Shown in pieces: positions 11,607 to 22,800 of a stretch of 64,000 nucleotides of DNA. The stretch spans positions 72,349,660 through 72,413,659 of the forward strand of contig NC_092793.1 in the NCBI RefSeq assembly GCF_918797505.1. Reading direction: 5' to 3'. The position numbers and the translations under genes are program-made. This DNA is from Bemisia tabaci (taxonomy: Eukaryota > Arthropoda > Insecta > Hemiptera > Aleyrodidae). The notes under the pieces are model-generated. The model saw only the letters and a list, made by a program, of their open reading frames with translations. It had not been told where the DNA came from and searched no databases. The first letter of the stretch is position 1, and every line of letters begins with the position of its first letter.

Positions 11607-11832
11607 CACTGGAAAAAAAAAACTCTTGGATCCAGAGCCCAGACTCTTCAAAAGTTTGAAAAGAAAAAATACTCTTGATTCCATCGGATTATTTCTTGAA
11701 TCACAAGGAAATCCGCTTAATCAAGAGGCTTGGCTCTCGATTCAAGCGAAAATCCGATTGAATCAAAAGTAGTTTTTCTTGTCAAACTTTTTAAGAGTGT
11801 GGACTTTGAACCAAGATACTTTTTTTTCAGTG
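11607..11832. mobile_element. MITE with CACTGGAAAAAA ends
   Basis: CACTGGAAAAAAAAAACTC at the left and ACTTTTTTTTCAGTG at the right are inverted. Inside, ACTCTTGATTC and GATTCAAGCG-type words also pair. It lies 190 bp downstream of a how donor site. No clear target duplication. Confidence 0.6.
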
Positions 11833-11904
11833 TCCGTTTAACACGATGTAAACCGCAGGAGGTCTCCTGTCCGCAAGGAAAAACCTGTTCAAGGAACGAC
11901 CATA

Positions 11905-12137
11905 CTGCCGTGCTTAGGAAGAACGCCGTATGTGCCTTCAGGCGTTTCCATAGCTCATTCAGTAAAGGACGAATGTACTGAGAAACTTGTGAATATTTTC
12001 CCTCAAATTTTTCAGAGAATTTTATTTGCAATTTAGTCTGGAATCTCTGAAAATTTCAAGGATAAAGTATGCATAACTCTCTTCAAAACTAAACATTTTC
12101 TGGGAGGTAATTTGGCATCATTCGAATGCTCTTACGG
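11905..12137. mobile_element. CTGCCGTG MITE, copy 3, truncated right end
   Basis: Starts CTGCCGTGCTTAGGAAGAAC after a CATA flank. The right end reaches only CTCTTACGGCG and then runs directly into the family-2 element at 12138, so the last ~20 bp are missing. Confidence 0.75.
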
Positions 12138-12354
12138 CGCACAGTGAATCGAGTCAATCAAAGAGGTCGGACATTATATTTTTACTTCGTCACATTTGAA
12201 ATTTTAAGGGGTGTATCTTGAAGAAAATTTCACGAGGGAACCAATGGAATGGAGCCACTTTTAGATCCTTAAAGTTTTGTACGAACAGAGTTGTAAGTGT
12301 TTTTAAGTTTCCCAATTTTGTCCGACCTCTCCCGTTGACTTGATCCACTGTGCG
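12138..12354. mobile_element. Family-2 MITE, 217 bp, intact
   Basis: Ends are CGCACAGTGAATCGAGTCAA and TTGACTTGATCCACTGTGCG, with AGAGGTCGGAC and GTCCGACCTCTC just inside: about 30 bp of terminal inverted repeat. The centre contains TTTCACGAGGGAACCAATGG. It has replaced the right end of a CTGCCGTG MITE. Confidence 0.8.
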
Positions 12355-13663
12355 GCGCTTTTCCTTAACAGTCCAGTGCATGGATACGATCCTAAGCCGT
12401 CAATATTTCCAACCTTTTTGAATTGTCCTCAGCGACGCAAATCTTGGAGAATCGGTGGTGTGTGTGTCGCAGGTTTTTACGTATGGAAATCGCGGTCAAG
12501 TACGGGATGCAATAGGTCACTTGACTCGCTCGCTGCCTTTCTGGTCAGAGTTTTGAATCGAGCTGACATTCCGCAGAGCCGCGCGGCCTCTCGCGGCGGA
12601 TCGGGACATTAATCACGAGACTCAACTCAGGACATTTTTGGCAGCTAATGCATTTTTTCGAGCAATTATTGTTCTCGCATACCGAGAGAACTCGCCGCAT
12701 TGAATTCCTGGAGAGAAAGTGCAGCGATTTTTAAACGCGATGAATCATCGCAATTCCACAAATTTGAAAAAGTATGGATGCACTGAAAAAGTACGATTTT
12801 GAAAGGTCGGTACGGAAGTACAGAAAATGTGTCAACCGCCCGTGAAAAAGAAACAGGTGTGCGAAATTTTTGTGATAAACTTCACAAAATAGCCTGGGGT
12901 GTATGCGATTTCTCACTCTTGTTTTGGTTCATTCTATTCATCTCTTCATCATTCCTTAAAGGAGAATTTGTACACAAAATTTTTCTTGATTCATCAGTGC
13001 TTAATGAGCTGAGTTCGCAGTGTTTTTCATAATTTTTTTTGAAATGGGAAATTGTTGAAAAATAGATTTAAAAGTGAGAAACTGCGCCGCCTTGTGACAT
13101 CATCTGGCGGCCTTTCCCGTTTAAACACTTGTATTTTAGCAGATTAGGTTATTTTGTCGTATTTCCTCCCATAATTTTTCAATTTAGAAACCAAGGATAT
13201 CTTCATGCTCAGTTCTCTCAGTAATTTCATTGTCAACTCGTAATTCACAACATTTCGGAGATTTGCAAATCCTTTATTCTATTTTCCAAACCAATACCTC
13301 TCAGAATTCCCTTCAAGATGCTCAAAGCTAAAGCAAAGCTCTTTTTTTTCAACGAGTACCATAGATCTTATTATGTTTTCATTTGTTGTACCTCCGCCCC
13401 AAATAAATTCGTTTTAGATTGGAGTAAAATACGGATGCTTTAATTTTGTTGTCATATCGGATCGAATATTCCTCCTTTTGGCCGGAATTAGAAGGACAGA
13501 TTTCGGAGAGTCGAAGCAGTTTGGCAATCGTGTACGCACGTACGCGTGCGTGAGTACCCGATCACGAGTACGCGTTTTCACATGAAGAGATTGTACCTCA
13601 CCGCGTGCCGCGTAACGGATAACCGAAAGGCTCTTTATGTTCAAGGATCAAAAATTCTGGGAG
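12355..13663. other. Intronic sequence, little recognised
   Basis: Near 12775-12840 words such as CACTGAAAAAGTACG and GGTCGGTACGGAAGTAC suggest a decayed piece of the TAGACACCCTG family. A dyad-rich patch of CGTACG/TACGCG words lies at about 13530-13575. No gene is supported. Confidence 0.45.
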
Positions 13664-13667
13664 CATA

Positions 13668-13920
13668 CTGCCGTGCTAAGTAAAAACGCCGTATGAGCCT
13701 TCAGGCATTGCCAAATTTCTCCTGGCAAATCACTAATTTTCAGGAAAATTGTTGAATATTTGTCTACCAATTTCTTTGATAATTTTGCCTGTAATTTGAT
13801 CTAAAACTTCTGAAACTTTCAAGGAAAAATATTCAACATTTTTCTCGAAAATGAACATTATATCGAAGGAAATTTGGCAACTCTCGAATGTTCATACGGC
13901 GTTCTTCCTTAGCACGGCAG
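13668..13920. mobile_element. CTGCCGTG MITE, copy 4, perfect 4-bp TSD
   Basis: CTGCCGTGCTAAGTAAAAAC at the left and TTCTTCCTTAGCACGGCAG at the right, flanked on both sides by CATA (13664-13667 and 13921-13924). 253 bp, noncoding. A good reference copy for the family. Confidence 0.88.
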
Positions 13921-14074
13921 CATAGCCCGCCACAACCGCCTCTCCCCCTTTCCCTCCACCCTCCTAACTGTTTTAATTTCTTGTTTTGGGCACACCGCAC
14001 CGTGAACTGCCTTGTCTTACATTTAAGCGCATGATCGTAAGAGAAAATCACGGATTAGTTTTCTGCTGTATACT

Positions 14075-14326
14075 CTGACGTGCCACAAGGAAAATTGCCG
14101 TATTAGCCTTCAAATGTTGCCCAATTCCCTCTCAGACAATATTTATTTTTAATGAAAGTTATGAATGTTTTTCTTCGAAATTTTCAGACACCTCGGATCA
14201 CATCCCGAACGAAATTCTCTGGAAAGTCAAAAGAAAAATATTTACAAATTTTCCTAAAAATCCGTGATTTGTCGAAGGAAATTCGGCAACGTCTGGACGG
14301 TCATACGGCGTTCTTTAGCATGGCAG
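14075..14326. mobile_element. CTGCCGTG MITE, copy 5, perfect 4-bp TSD
   Basis: Diverged left end CTGACGTGCCACAAGG and right end TTCTTTAGCATGGCAG, flanked by TACT on both sides (14071-14074, 14327-14330). It lies only 150 bp from copy 4. Confidence 0.8.
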
Positions 14327-14697
14327 TACTGTTGGTCTCATTTCGCTTATTGTTCTTCTTAGACCCAGTTCTATCATCTCTCTTTTGTAGCTCAATCTCC
14401 GGACACAATTTTAGCGAGCATTCTATAGCGCCTGTCCCACGTACAGACTTACAGACCGAGGCTCTCAAATTTGCACTAATTCTTGAATTTCTTAACCATT
14501 TCTGTGCAAAATTCCTTGAAAATCTCAAGATCTGATCTATTACGTGTCCCAAACACATCGGTTATCGTCAAAAATCGCTGGCCCGACGTTTATAAAACCT
14601 GCGTTCGAGCCTGGCGGTTTTCAGAAAAAGCATCTGAAGTGTTTGGTACGTGGGCACCGGGGAGTTCTTAAGGGGAGGTATCAGAATCATACTTCGA

Positions 14698-14850
14698 TCA
14701 TAGGCGGATCTAGACACCTCGAATGGGGAGTGGAACGGGGTTCCGGGGGGCTCCTCCTGAAAATTTTTGAATTTTGAAGCATCCGCCATTATGCAGTTTG
14801 AGCCGTAATGTCGTTCTTCTTTCCTCATTTCCTTCCCTCTTTCTCCCTCC
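14698..14850. repeat. Uninterrupted copy of the repeat split at 9666-10569
   Basis: Contains CATAGGCGGATCTAGACACC, a G-rich segment, then AAAATTTTTGAATTTTGAAG and a pyrimidine-rich end. It represents the empty-site version of the locus at 9620-10640. Confidence 0.6.
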
Positions 14851-15306
14851 TCTTTGACTTACCGAATTTCAGTATGATCACTGGAATCCTCCGTAAAAAT
14901 AGACAAGGGGGAAAAATCGAAATCGAAGAGAAGCACGAAGGAATAAAAATCTGAAGGGAAAAGGGCGGCGCGCATGAGAATCTGACATGAATCATAGGTC
15001 ATCACCCGAGGGCCGAAATCCTGCGAGCGGGAGAGAGGGGAAGATTTCACTGGAATCCCGCTTTTCGAAGCAATTATTTTCCCACCACTCTGAGCTCACT
15101 CGTTACGACGCGACGACTCGCCCACATTACCATAAGGCAAGGCAGGCACAAGCACAATCGCGGGAACGCAGTGTCTGGGATCCAATCTGGGCTCACGGTT
15201 CACAGGTCAACCCGGCTCAAAAAACACCGAAACTGGCCACACAATGAGATGCGACCAGCGGCATGGACGACGCCAGTTTTATGATCAGGGACTTATTGTC
15301 ATATCG

Positions 15307-15652
15307 GTAGAGTTCAGATCTTGTGTAAAAAATACCCGACGCACTACGCTGCCGTGCTAGGGAAAAACGCCGTATGAGCCATCAGGCGTTGTCAAATTTC
15401 CTTCGACAAATCACGAATTTTTAGGAATATTTAAGAATATTTTTCTTCGGGTTTTTTAGAGGATTTTGTTCGCAACTTAACCTGAAATGCCTGAGAATCT
15501 CAAGGGAAAATACGCATAAGTTTCCTCAAAAATGCATGTTTTATATGGGGGGAATTCGACAACTCTGATCGAATGTTCGTACGGCGTTCTTCCTTAGCAC
15601 GGCAGTATTTGTAGAGTTCAGATCTTGTGTAAAAAATACCCGACGCACTACG
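15307..15652. mobile_element. CTGCCGTG MITE copy 6 between 42-bp direct repeats
   Basis: The MITE occupies 15349-15605 (CTGCCGTGCTAGGG ... TTAGCACGGCAG). It is bracketed by identical 42-bp direct repeats at 15307-15348 and 15611-15652, starting GTAGAGTTCAGATC and ending CGACGCACTACG. The left repeat abuts the element exactly; the right one is 5 bp away. Flanking 4-mers TACG and TATT do not match. Confidence 0.88.
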
Positions 15653-15669
15653 AGGCGATGTGGTGCTTG

Positions 15670-15835
15670 GAAATGGGTCTGTTGCAAACTTCAGCTAGAC
15701 AAATGGAAGAGTTAATTCTCATACAAAATGGCTCAAAAATCACGATGAGCGCATTGGGGAAGTCTGAAATACACTCCTAACTTCATATATAATCTGCGTA
15801 AGAAAATTTAATTTTTCCAGGCCTCCAGAAAGGCC
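15670..15835. repeat. Dispersed repeat shared with 27650-27800
   Basis: GGGTCTGTTGCAAACTTCAG, AAAATGGCTCAAAAATCA and ACACTCCTAACTTCA occur in the same order at both sites. No terminal inverted repeats were identified. Confidence 0.65.
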
Positions 15836-16287
15836 TCCCCAATAAAGTATGTTACTATACCCCAACTTGAGTTGCGGTTCCTCCACGATTAATTTAAAAT
15901 GTCTATATCATCCAACAAATTGGGGTGAGACCACAATTTTAAGGGACAACCCCTATCACTTCATATCCGTGCAACAGGATTATTCCCAAGAAATTTCTTG
16001 TAGGTAATTCAGAAATTTTCAATTGGTAGATCGACTATCGAATCGTTCTCGAAAATGCCGAAGCTTCACTTTTAACACGGTCCAAATTAAGTCCAAGCAA
16101 CACTTTGTATCCTCTGTATTAACGTAAATAGAGAGGATCCCGGTGCGATTGAGGTGTCCCAAGACCAAGAGGTGGTTGTTGAGGCGGTGGGGGAGGGAGC
16201 CAGATTCACCTCCAGTCCTGGATCCAGATGTGTTGGAGCTCATCCCTTTCTCCCTCCCGTTTCCTGTTTCGACGCGAGCGGCGGTGG

Positions 16288-16524
16288 CGCTCAGTGGATC
16301 GAATCAATTAGAGAGGTCGGATATGAAATGTTGTATTTAAACTACCGATTATGATGTTTATTTCGTCAAATTTTAAATTTCAAGGATTGCCTATAGAAGA
16401 AAATTTTACAAGAAAACCAATGGAACCAATCATAAAACCTCAAAATGTCGTATAAACTCAGTTATAAGTATCTAAATTTTCCAAATTTTGTCCAACCTCT
16501 GCTATTGACTCTATTCATTGTTCG
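16288..16524. mobile_element. Family-2 MITE, 237 bp
   Basis: Left CGCTCAGTGGATCGAATCAA with AGAGGTCGG, right CAACCTCTGCTATTGACTC and CATTGTTCG. The same central TTTTACAAGAAAACCAATGG block as its relatives. Both termini carry substitutions. Confidence 0.75.
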
Positions 16525-18290
16525 GCGCGGCTGGCTGTGCCGGGGTCTCTTTTACAGACTCGTGAGGATTTTGGAGTCTTTTCCCGACTGCCGCGCCTCG
16601 CCACGCTCGTTCACCCTTCCTCTCGCTCTCGTCCTGGCCGACGACGCGACGTTTGCAGGAAGATGGGGAAGGTCGCAACTCTCACAGTTGCCAGGCCTCC
16701 TGCTTCCGGGAGCCACCGGGAGGGAAATGAGGAAAGAACACAGTAAAGAAGCTGTGAAATAAAATTGAAATTAAAAAAGATTACCAGGAAAACTCGAATT
16801 TCTTTTACAGTTATGCTCAATACTTTGCGGACGCTTGTCGGAGGCAATTAGCAATCGCCGGCGAATTGAAATTTATTTGTCTTGAATACAGATTCACAAG
16901 TGTCAAGAAACAAAAAAGGAAGCACTGATGGGTATGCTCGGAATTCAAACGGTCTTTTTTTCCTATTGAACGCATGATACCAGCTAGCACACTCATCACT
17001 CATTGTCAGTTGCGTATACCTAGTGAAATCAGTGACACAAGTTAGGTTTGGTTTGAATAGGCAACTAAACTAACTGCCCGGTAAAGCGGAGAGTATATCA
17101 TCCAGATTTGAAGGCGCTTGAAGCGGAGGTGATACTTTTGAAGTTGTGCACAATGACACTGATGAAGCCTTTACTTCGTTGATGCGAATTATTGCAATTT
17201 GACGAGTTAACATGCATGCCGTTTGCAAATTGCCGGCGACTGCTGGCTGCTTTCGACGTATGGGCGGTAGAATTTTGGCTATCGGGAGATTTATGGTGGA
17301 CTCCGTCAAATTGGAAACCCACGAAAAATGTCAAAAACATCAGAAAAGCGGCGCCTGATCGATATTTTTCGCGAAAGTTTCAGTATTTGACAACGCAACG
17401 CAGCGTTTTCCTTTTGCAAGGCCGCTGTCTCTAGTGCCTATTCCGTTCTGTGCACAGCCAATTTGAATTTTTTTTTTTTAGATCGTATCGCCGCCAAAAC
17501 CGTACGGCTGCGACACGTCGGACATTGACATTCCGATCTGTGTAATTCTCTTCAGAGGTGGCGGAGGAAGGGAGTTGCCTGATAATAGAAGTGTTTCCTT
17601 CCGTCCGACGATCATGGTCAATCCTATCCCGCTCTATTTCCCTCTCTATCCAAGTAATCACTCTATTCGTCTAGAAATGCAGTCATGTTTGCCACAATCG
17701 ATACAAACTCCACGAAATAAGCGTGGTTCGCTGGAATTTGTCTTTCAACTTGGCGACCCTGTAATCAGCAATGATGCTCCGTCCAGACTGAGTTTTATTT
17801 TTACCCAAACCCCACACCTTTCTCTCACACGTCTGCGCCTCCCCCCCCCCCCCCTTGCCGTTCCTTTTCCACCCGGTGCTGCCTACAGCATCTCTGGATT
17901 TTCCATCTTAATCCTTGTTGTCCCTATGCTTGCGAGTATTTTTACGTCCCTGATGTCAGTTTCTCGTTCCTCAAAGTCATCGACTTAAATTTTTTCCCCC
18001 TCTAAACACGAGGGAAAATTTCTACCTTTAAATTTTTTGTTTGTTTTTTCAACCGTTCGGTTAGTGAGGATTGGACATTAAATATTACCCCCCCCCCCTT
18101 CTCCATAGTAATTTTGGCCGGGGTTTTTTTTTTGGTAAATGACTCCGTAGTTGATCGTCAGTGCCAGATAAATAGTCAAATAAAGTAGTATTTTATGTAA
18201 ACATGGACTTTAACCAGAATCAGCCTAAATTGAAAAGACTTTGTCTAACTTTCTCTCGTTCCTTTTAGTTTTCTTCTTGGCAATATGAGT
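16525..18290. other. Intronic sequence with short repeats
   Basis: A ~75-bp segment at about 17056-17135 (GGCAACTAAACTAACTG, GAAGGCGCTTGAAGCGGAGG) recurs at 52408-52485. Poly-C runs occur at about 17837-17853 and 18088-18098. No gene is supported. Confidence 0.5.
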
Positions 18291-18531
18291 AATTAATATT
18301 GAAAATTTGATGAAAGTTAATGGATGCAACCTCGGAAAGACGAGTTGCGACGTGACGATTCAAATAGAAATAAAGTCCAAGAATAGACGCCTGAAGCGAC
18401 GAATGCAACTATTCGTGCCTAAGGGATGTCCGTGTTGCATACACAAAAATCTGACGGCGCAACGGGTACCTGCGGCACGCACATTGCTTTTTTGGCCTGA
18501 ACAACAGGAACGCCTACAGGGTCAGTCCATT

Positions 18532-20579
18532 GTAACGGGCCGGACAACCGCACGCCTTTGAGTAATAAAGAAATGAATTTAAAATCACCTAAATTTAAAA
18601 TAAATTGTACCAGTAGATAGAGCTCAGTGTGTTATTTCCAAAAGTGTACGAACTTACTTTTTTGTTTTAATTTTTAAGGGAGTTATACCAAAAATAGAGC
18701 CGTAACGGGACGGACAGTTTTTGGAAGTGAGTTTTGACTCCCTTGAGAAAATTGAATAACTCAGCGAATTTTACCATGTAAAAAATCCACAAAAAATGTA
18801 TATAGTCCTCAAGGGTTCAAGGTACTATGCTATTTAAACTAATTTTCATAAGTATTGAATTAAGCATAAAAAAAATTGAAAAATCTGCGTAACGGGACGG
18901 ACAGCATTTGTAACGGGCCGGACAGAGTACGACTGACACATGGTTTTACGGCTGAAAGTCATCTGTATATGATCATACATTGGTCCAATTTTTTCTATGC
19001 ATTAATTTAAGGTTCTGACTGATTAATTTAGATAGATAAAATGCAATTTTTTGTTGATTTTTATTTTTTGCAGCTTGTAGAAGTAGTAGCAAATTCTACA
19101 TACCTATTGATTTTTTACTCTTTTCCCGAAATTTCAATTATTTTGATTAATTTTCAACCCACAACACTCAATCCTTTAGTTATTAATACGATTTTGTTAA
19201 CTTGGAAACAAAATTATGAGCATAATAGTCAAAATAACACTCGTAACGGGTCGGACACTTTTCTCTTAAATCAATAACTTGAACTGTTACTCGCTTAAGA
19301 GCGACAGTTCATTAATGCAGTTACTTAAATTTTGAACGCTATCATTATAGGAGTCAGAACCTACTTTTTTCCTTTACTTAGTAGTTATTCTTTTTTTGTT
19401 TTTAAATATATAAAGCAAAATAAAATGAACTCTTTATCCCCTGGAAGCCGAACGCTTTCTTTTCTCCGAGTTTCTTTGATAACAGTTCCAGCTCCCCATC
19501 CACCTGCACATAAATTTTATTACTTATTAGGATATGAAAATGATTTTAAAACAGTTAAGATTTCTTTTAAATCAAAATTTGAACTTTATTAATGTTTTAC
19601 TGGCAGAAACATCAAAGAAAATAATAATAAAGAAACAAAAGCTCGAGGAAAAATAAATAGTAACTAGTACCAAAAATAATAATAATAATAGTAATACTTC
19701 AATGGCACGGTGTGAGTATCAAATAAATGAGAAGTTATACTATGTCTAAACAAATATAGGAATAAATGGAGTGGGCGGAACAGAAAAACTTGAGTGTTTT
19801 TAAATTTTGTTTCGAAACGTAAACGGTGGATTCAAAAGTTTTAAAACTTTTTAGTGGTTGTCGCTTGAATAAAATTGTCAATATAAATAGTGAAAATTGT
19901 GAACAGAGGTTGAAATTTTATCTTAAACGTAGTAGACAAATAACTAAAAAAAAGAATTGCATTTAAGGCAATAAAAAACAAAAAAAAAATGAAAAAAAAT
20001 TTTCTGTTCTGCTCTTTTGCGGCGCTTCCGTTCTGCATCTTTCTTCTTAACAGCCTCCGCATCTGATGGATGATTTTTTAAATATTCTCTTCTTCGCTGT
20101 TTCCTAATCTTGTCTCTCAGCCTTTCTTTAGCCAGGTGGGCTTTATAGGCAGCTGGGTCCTCTTTCAATTTTCTGCGGTGCTTCTGCATCCGGTTTGCAA
20201 AAATGTCCATTTTTTAAAACCTGAAACAACAAAATTGCTTTAAAATCCAAGAAAGTGAACATTTTGAGGTTTTTAAGTACCTCCTAGGTCTAATAAGGTT
20301 CTTCTGATGTTTCTAATACAGCCCTTTCACAATCCTGAAAATTAGAACCCACTGTGCCCATAAATAGCGAAGTTCAATACTTGTCCGGCCCGTTACGTAA
20401 CGGGACGGACACATTTTAAGTATGTTGTTTTCAACATCTCACAAGGTATAAAAATTGAAAAAAAAATTGAGGAGAACCTGAGTTATCAGAACAAAGTGAA
20501 TCCAAAAATTCGCATTTAAATATGCAAAAATAAGCAAACAAATAAAAGAAAACCATCTTTTTGCGTAACGGGCCGGACA
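18532..20579. repeat. Eight copies of a 15-bp GTAACGGGNCGGACA motif in 2 kb
   Basis: Copies at 18532, 18702, 18889, 18910, 19243, 20397 and 20565 on the + strand and 20382-20396 on the minus strand. Position 9 varies (C, A or T). The copies at 20382 and 20397 abut, making a 30-bp near-perfect palindrome. Sequence between copies is AT-rich and not repeated, so the motif stands out by conservation and by GC content. Possible roles are subterminal protein-binding sites of a mobile element; this is inference. Confidence 0.8.
19944..20210 (-). CDS. Small basic ORF, possible first exon of a mobile-element gene
   Basis: The frame opens MDIFANRMQKHRRKLKEDPA and continues with a strongly Lys/Arg-rich, helix-like stretch (KIRKQRRREYLKNHPSD, AERKRRKRAEQK) for about 70 residues before becoming low-complexity Phe-rich, where the real coding part probably ends. 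Just upstream on the minus strand is TTGTTGTTTCAG followed closely by the ATG, which looks like a splice acceptor. Such basic repeats occur at the start of some arthropod mobile-element proteins; that comparison is from memory and not tested. It sits inside the motif cluster on the minus strand, opposite to how. It may be a relic. Confidence 0.4.
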   Translation of the reverse strand: MDIFANRMQKHRRKLKEDPAAYKAHLAKERLRDKIRKQRRREYLKNHPSDAEAVKKKDAERKRRKRAEQKIFFHFFFVFYCLKCNSFF

Positions 20580-20599
20580 TTTGATGAACCCAACTTCAA

Positions 20600-22490
20600 A
20601 GTAGTAAAACTCGTAAGTACTTACTTTTAGAAATCCAACTTTTGCGAGCACGTATTTGTTGTCATGTTTTTTGTGAGATCAAAACATAACTTCAAATAGT
20701 TGTGAGCCAGGAACAGTAAAAAAGTGCTGCCAACTTACACCTTTTCCAGACCTAAAATACACTGTACAGCACCAAGTCATAAAACAAACAAAAACACACA
20801 AAATAAACAAGAAAAATCGCGAAACCCGTATATTTTCGGAAACTAGAAGTTATTTGCCGTTCAAAAATGTATTCAAAAAGAAGTTTCACTGTATTTCAAT
20901 TTTAGACCCTCAGGTTGACCTTACCATGGACCGACCCTACATTTTTCGAAGTAGGCCCCATGAGTACCACCAGCTATCCGGAAAATCGCAGCCCCCTCTT
21001 AGTCTCCCAAAAAACTGAAATCAGAAAAAAAGTTACGACAGTTTTTTTTTTCGGAACCTTCTTCCTCGTCATAGACATCAGATAAGAAATGAACAACCCC
21101 CCACCGCCTCACAAGAAACTCTTGCCAGTTTCATTGGTATTTTACCCGAAAACGATTTGTTCAACTCATTGTCCTGTTTAGTGTCTCATTCCTCAATTTT
21201 TAGCTCACGACGACGTGTATCTAACGAATCCAAAACAGCTGAAATCCCTTGCGGTTTTTTTTTTTTTTTGACTAAACGAGGCGGCATGCTTCATCGCTTT
21301 CTGCCGAAGCGATGCGGTGTCTGCTACACGTCTCCTACATCGTCTCTACCTCGCGAAATAATGTGCCTATTAATACCTTTACGTGGTAATAGGTGGGTTT
21401 TTTCTCAGCTCGTCGTCTGATGTCTCGTCGAGGACTAAAGGAACTTGGGCTTTTTTTGTCCGCCACGGAGTCTGGCTTTATGTTTCTCATGTCCTGTCTA
21501 CGTCCCCGTAATTACGCGCTTGTCACATCGTGCCGTCGTCGAATTGCCCATTCGTGAAGCACACGTAATCCCAAGTTTCAAACCGATTCCAAATCCCGCT
21601 ATAATATGTGCACATCTCGATGATCAGAACGCATTTAAGGAAAACAAGACTTAATCTATATCGGTCTTCGGGAATCTACCGCAGATACCTCGATGTTTTT
21701 AGAGTGAAAACGTTCATTTTCAAAAGGAACAAGATGGAAACCAACATGAGGTGTTAAAAATGCGTACTTTACCGTCAGATAAATCAACTATCTTGAATTT
21801 CCAAGTTTAAAGATCTGACCGCAAATTCAGGTTTTTCGGTAAAAATGCCCTTTCATATCATGTTTTACTCAAATTCTGCCACCGCGATGGCATTTTCAAA
21901 AGCAGCCTATTAATAGGAACAATACAAGAAACACCTGATGGGTTTTTAAGGAAATCGTGTGCGTTTATTAGTATATAATGAGTAATTTAATAAAGGAAAC
22001 AAAACCCTGGAACTACCTGCCGAAAATTAGGAATATGGAATTGCAAAGTTTCGTTCATGAAGACATGCATCTAATCCTTCCTTGAATGAACTTTTTGTAG
22101 ATGCTTCGATGATGAAAAGCACGAAGAGCATTTCAAAAGCATTATGAAAGTTGATCTGTCGGTTACGTAAAGCATAAATTACATAATTACTTATGTATTC
22201 AAGTGTGGATTGCCTCCACTATTGCCTTGCTCCTGCCATTTTTAGTATCGCACCATGATGGGCTTAATGCTCCAGTGGGAAATCAATGACAATCATAATG
22301 CATTTTTCAGTAAGAAGTATACTGCCATCGCAATGCTGCTAAAAGTGTGCAGCTTCTTTCATCTTGCAAGAAAATCTGAAAATCTAAACAAGTTTCATCT
22401 GCTCAGAAAGAAGTGTCAACTAAACGAGAAATTACCGTGCAGTTGTCGTTTATTCATCTGCCTCTAGTCAATTATTTTTAGATATAGAAG
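20600..22490. other. Intronic sequence, nothing recognised
   Basis: AT-rich, with a T-run at about 21257-21269 and chance ORFs only. No repeat shared with other parts of the window was noticed. Confidence 0.45.
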
Positions 22491-22800
22491 TTCTACGATC
22501 ATAGTTGTTTCGTATTGCAAACCTTGTCCATTTTTCGTTGCATGAGAATTGGACCGCATTTTACCTTAAATTTTACTATTTCTGGCTCATCTATTAAAGG
22601 AGTAATCTATATAGGGAAACTGAAGGCATACACATATCTTATGATATAGACCTTATTTTGTAACAAGGAACCTTTATTTCAGGCTCATTTTAGAGACAAC
22701 ATATATGCCATTGGTTTCCCTATGCAGAAAAGTGCTTTTATAGAGGAGCCAGAGATAGTGGTTCCGTATTGCAAAACGAAATCCATTTAAGTCACCGAGT
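22490..22800. repeat. Diverged dispersed repeat
   Basis: GCCATTGGTTTCCCTATGCA, GAGGAGCCAGAGATAGTGG and GTTCCGTATTGCAAAA parallel the words at 2490-2560. Ends are not defined. Confidence 0.45.
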
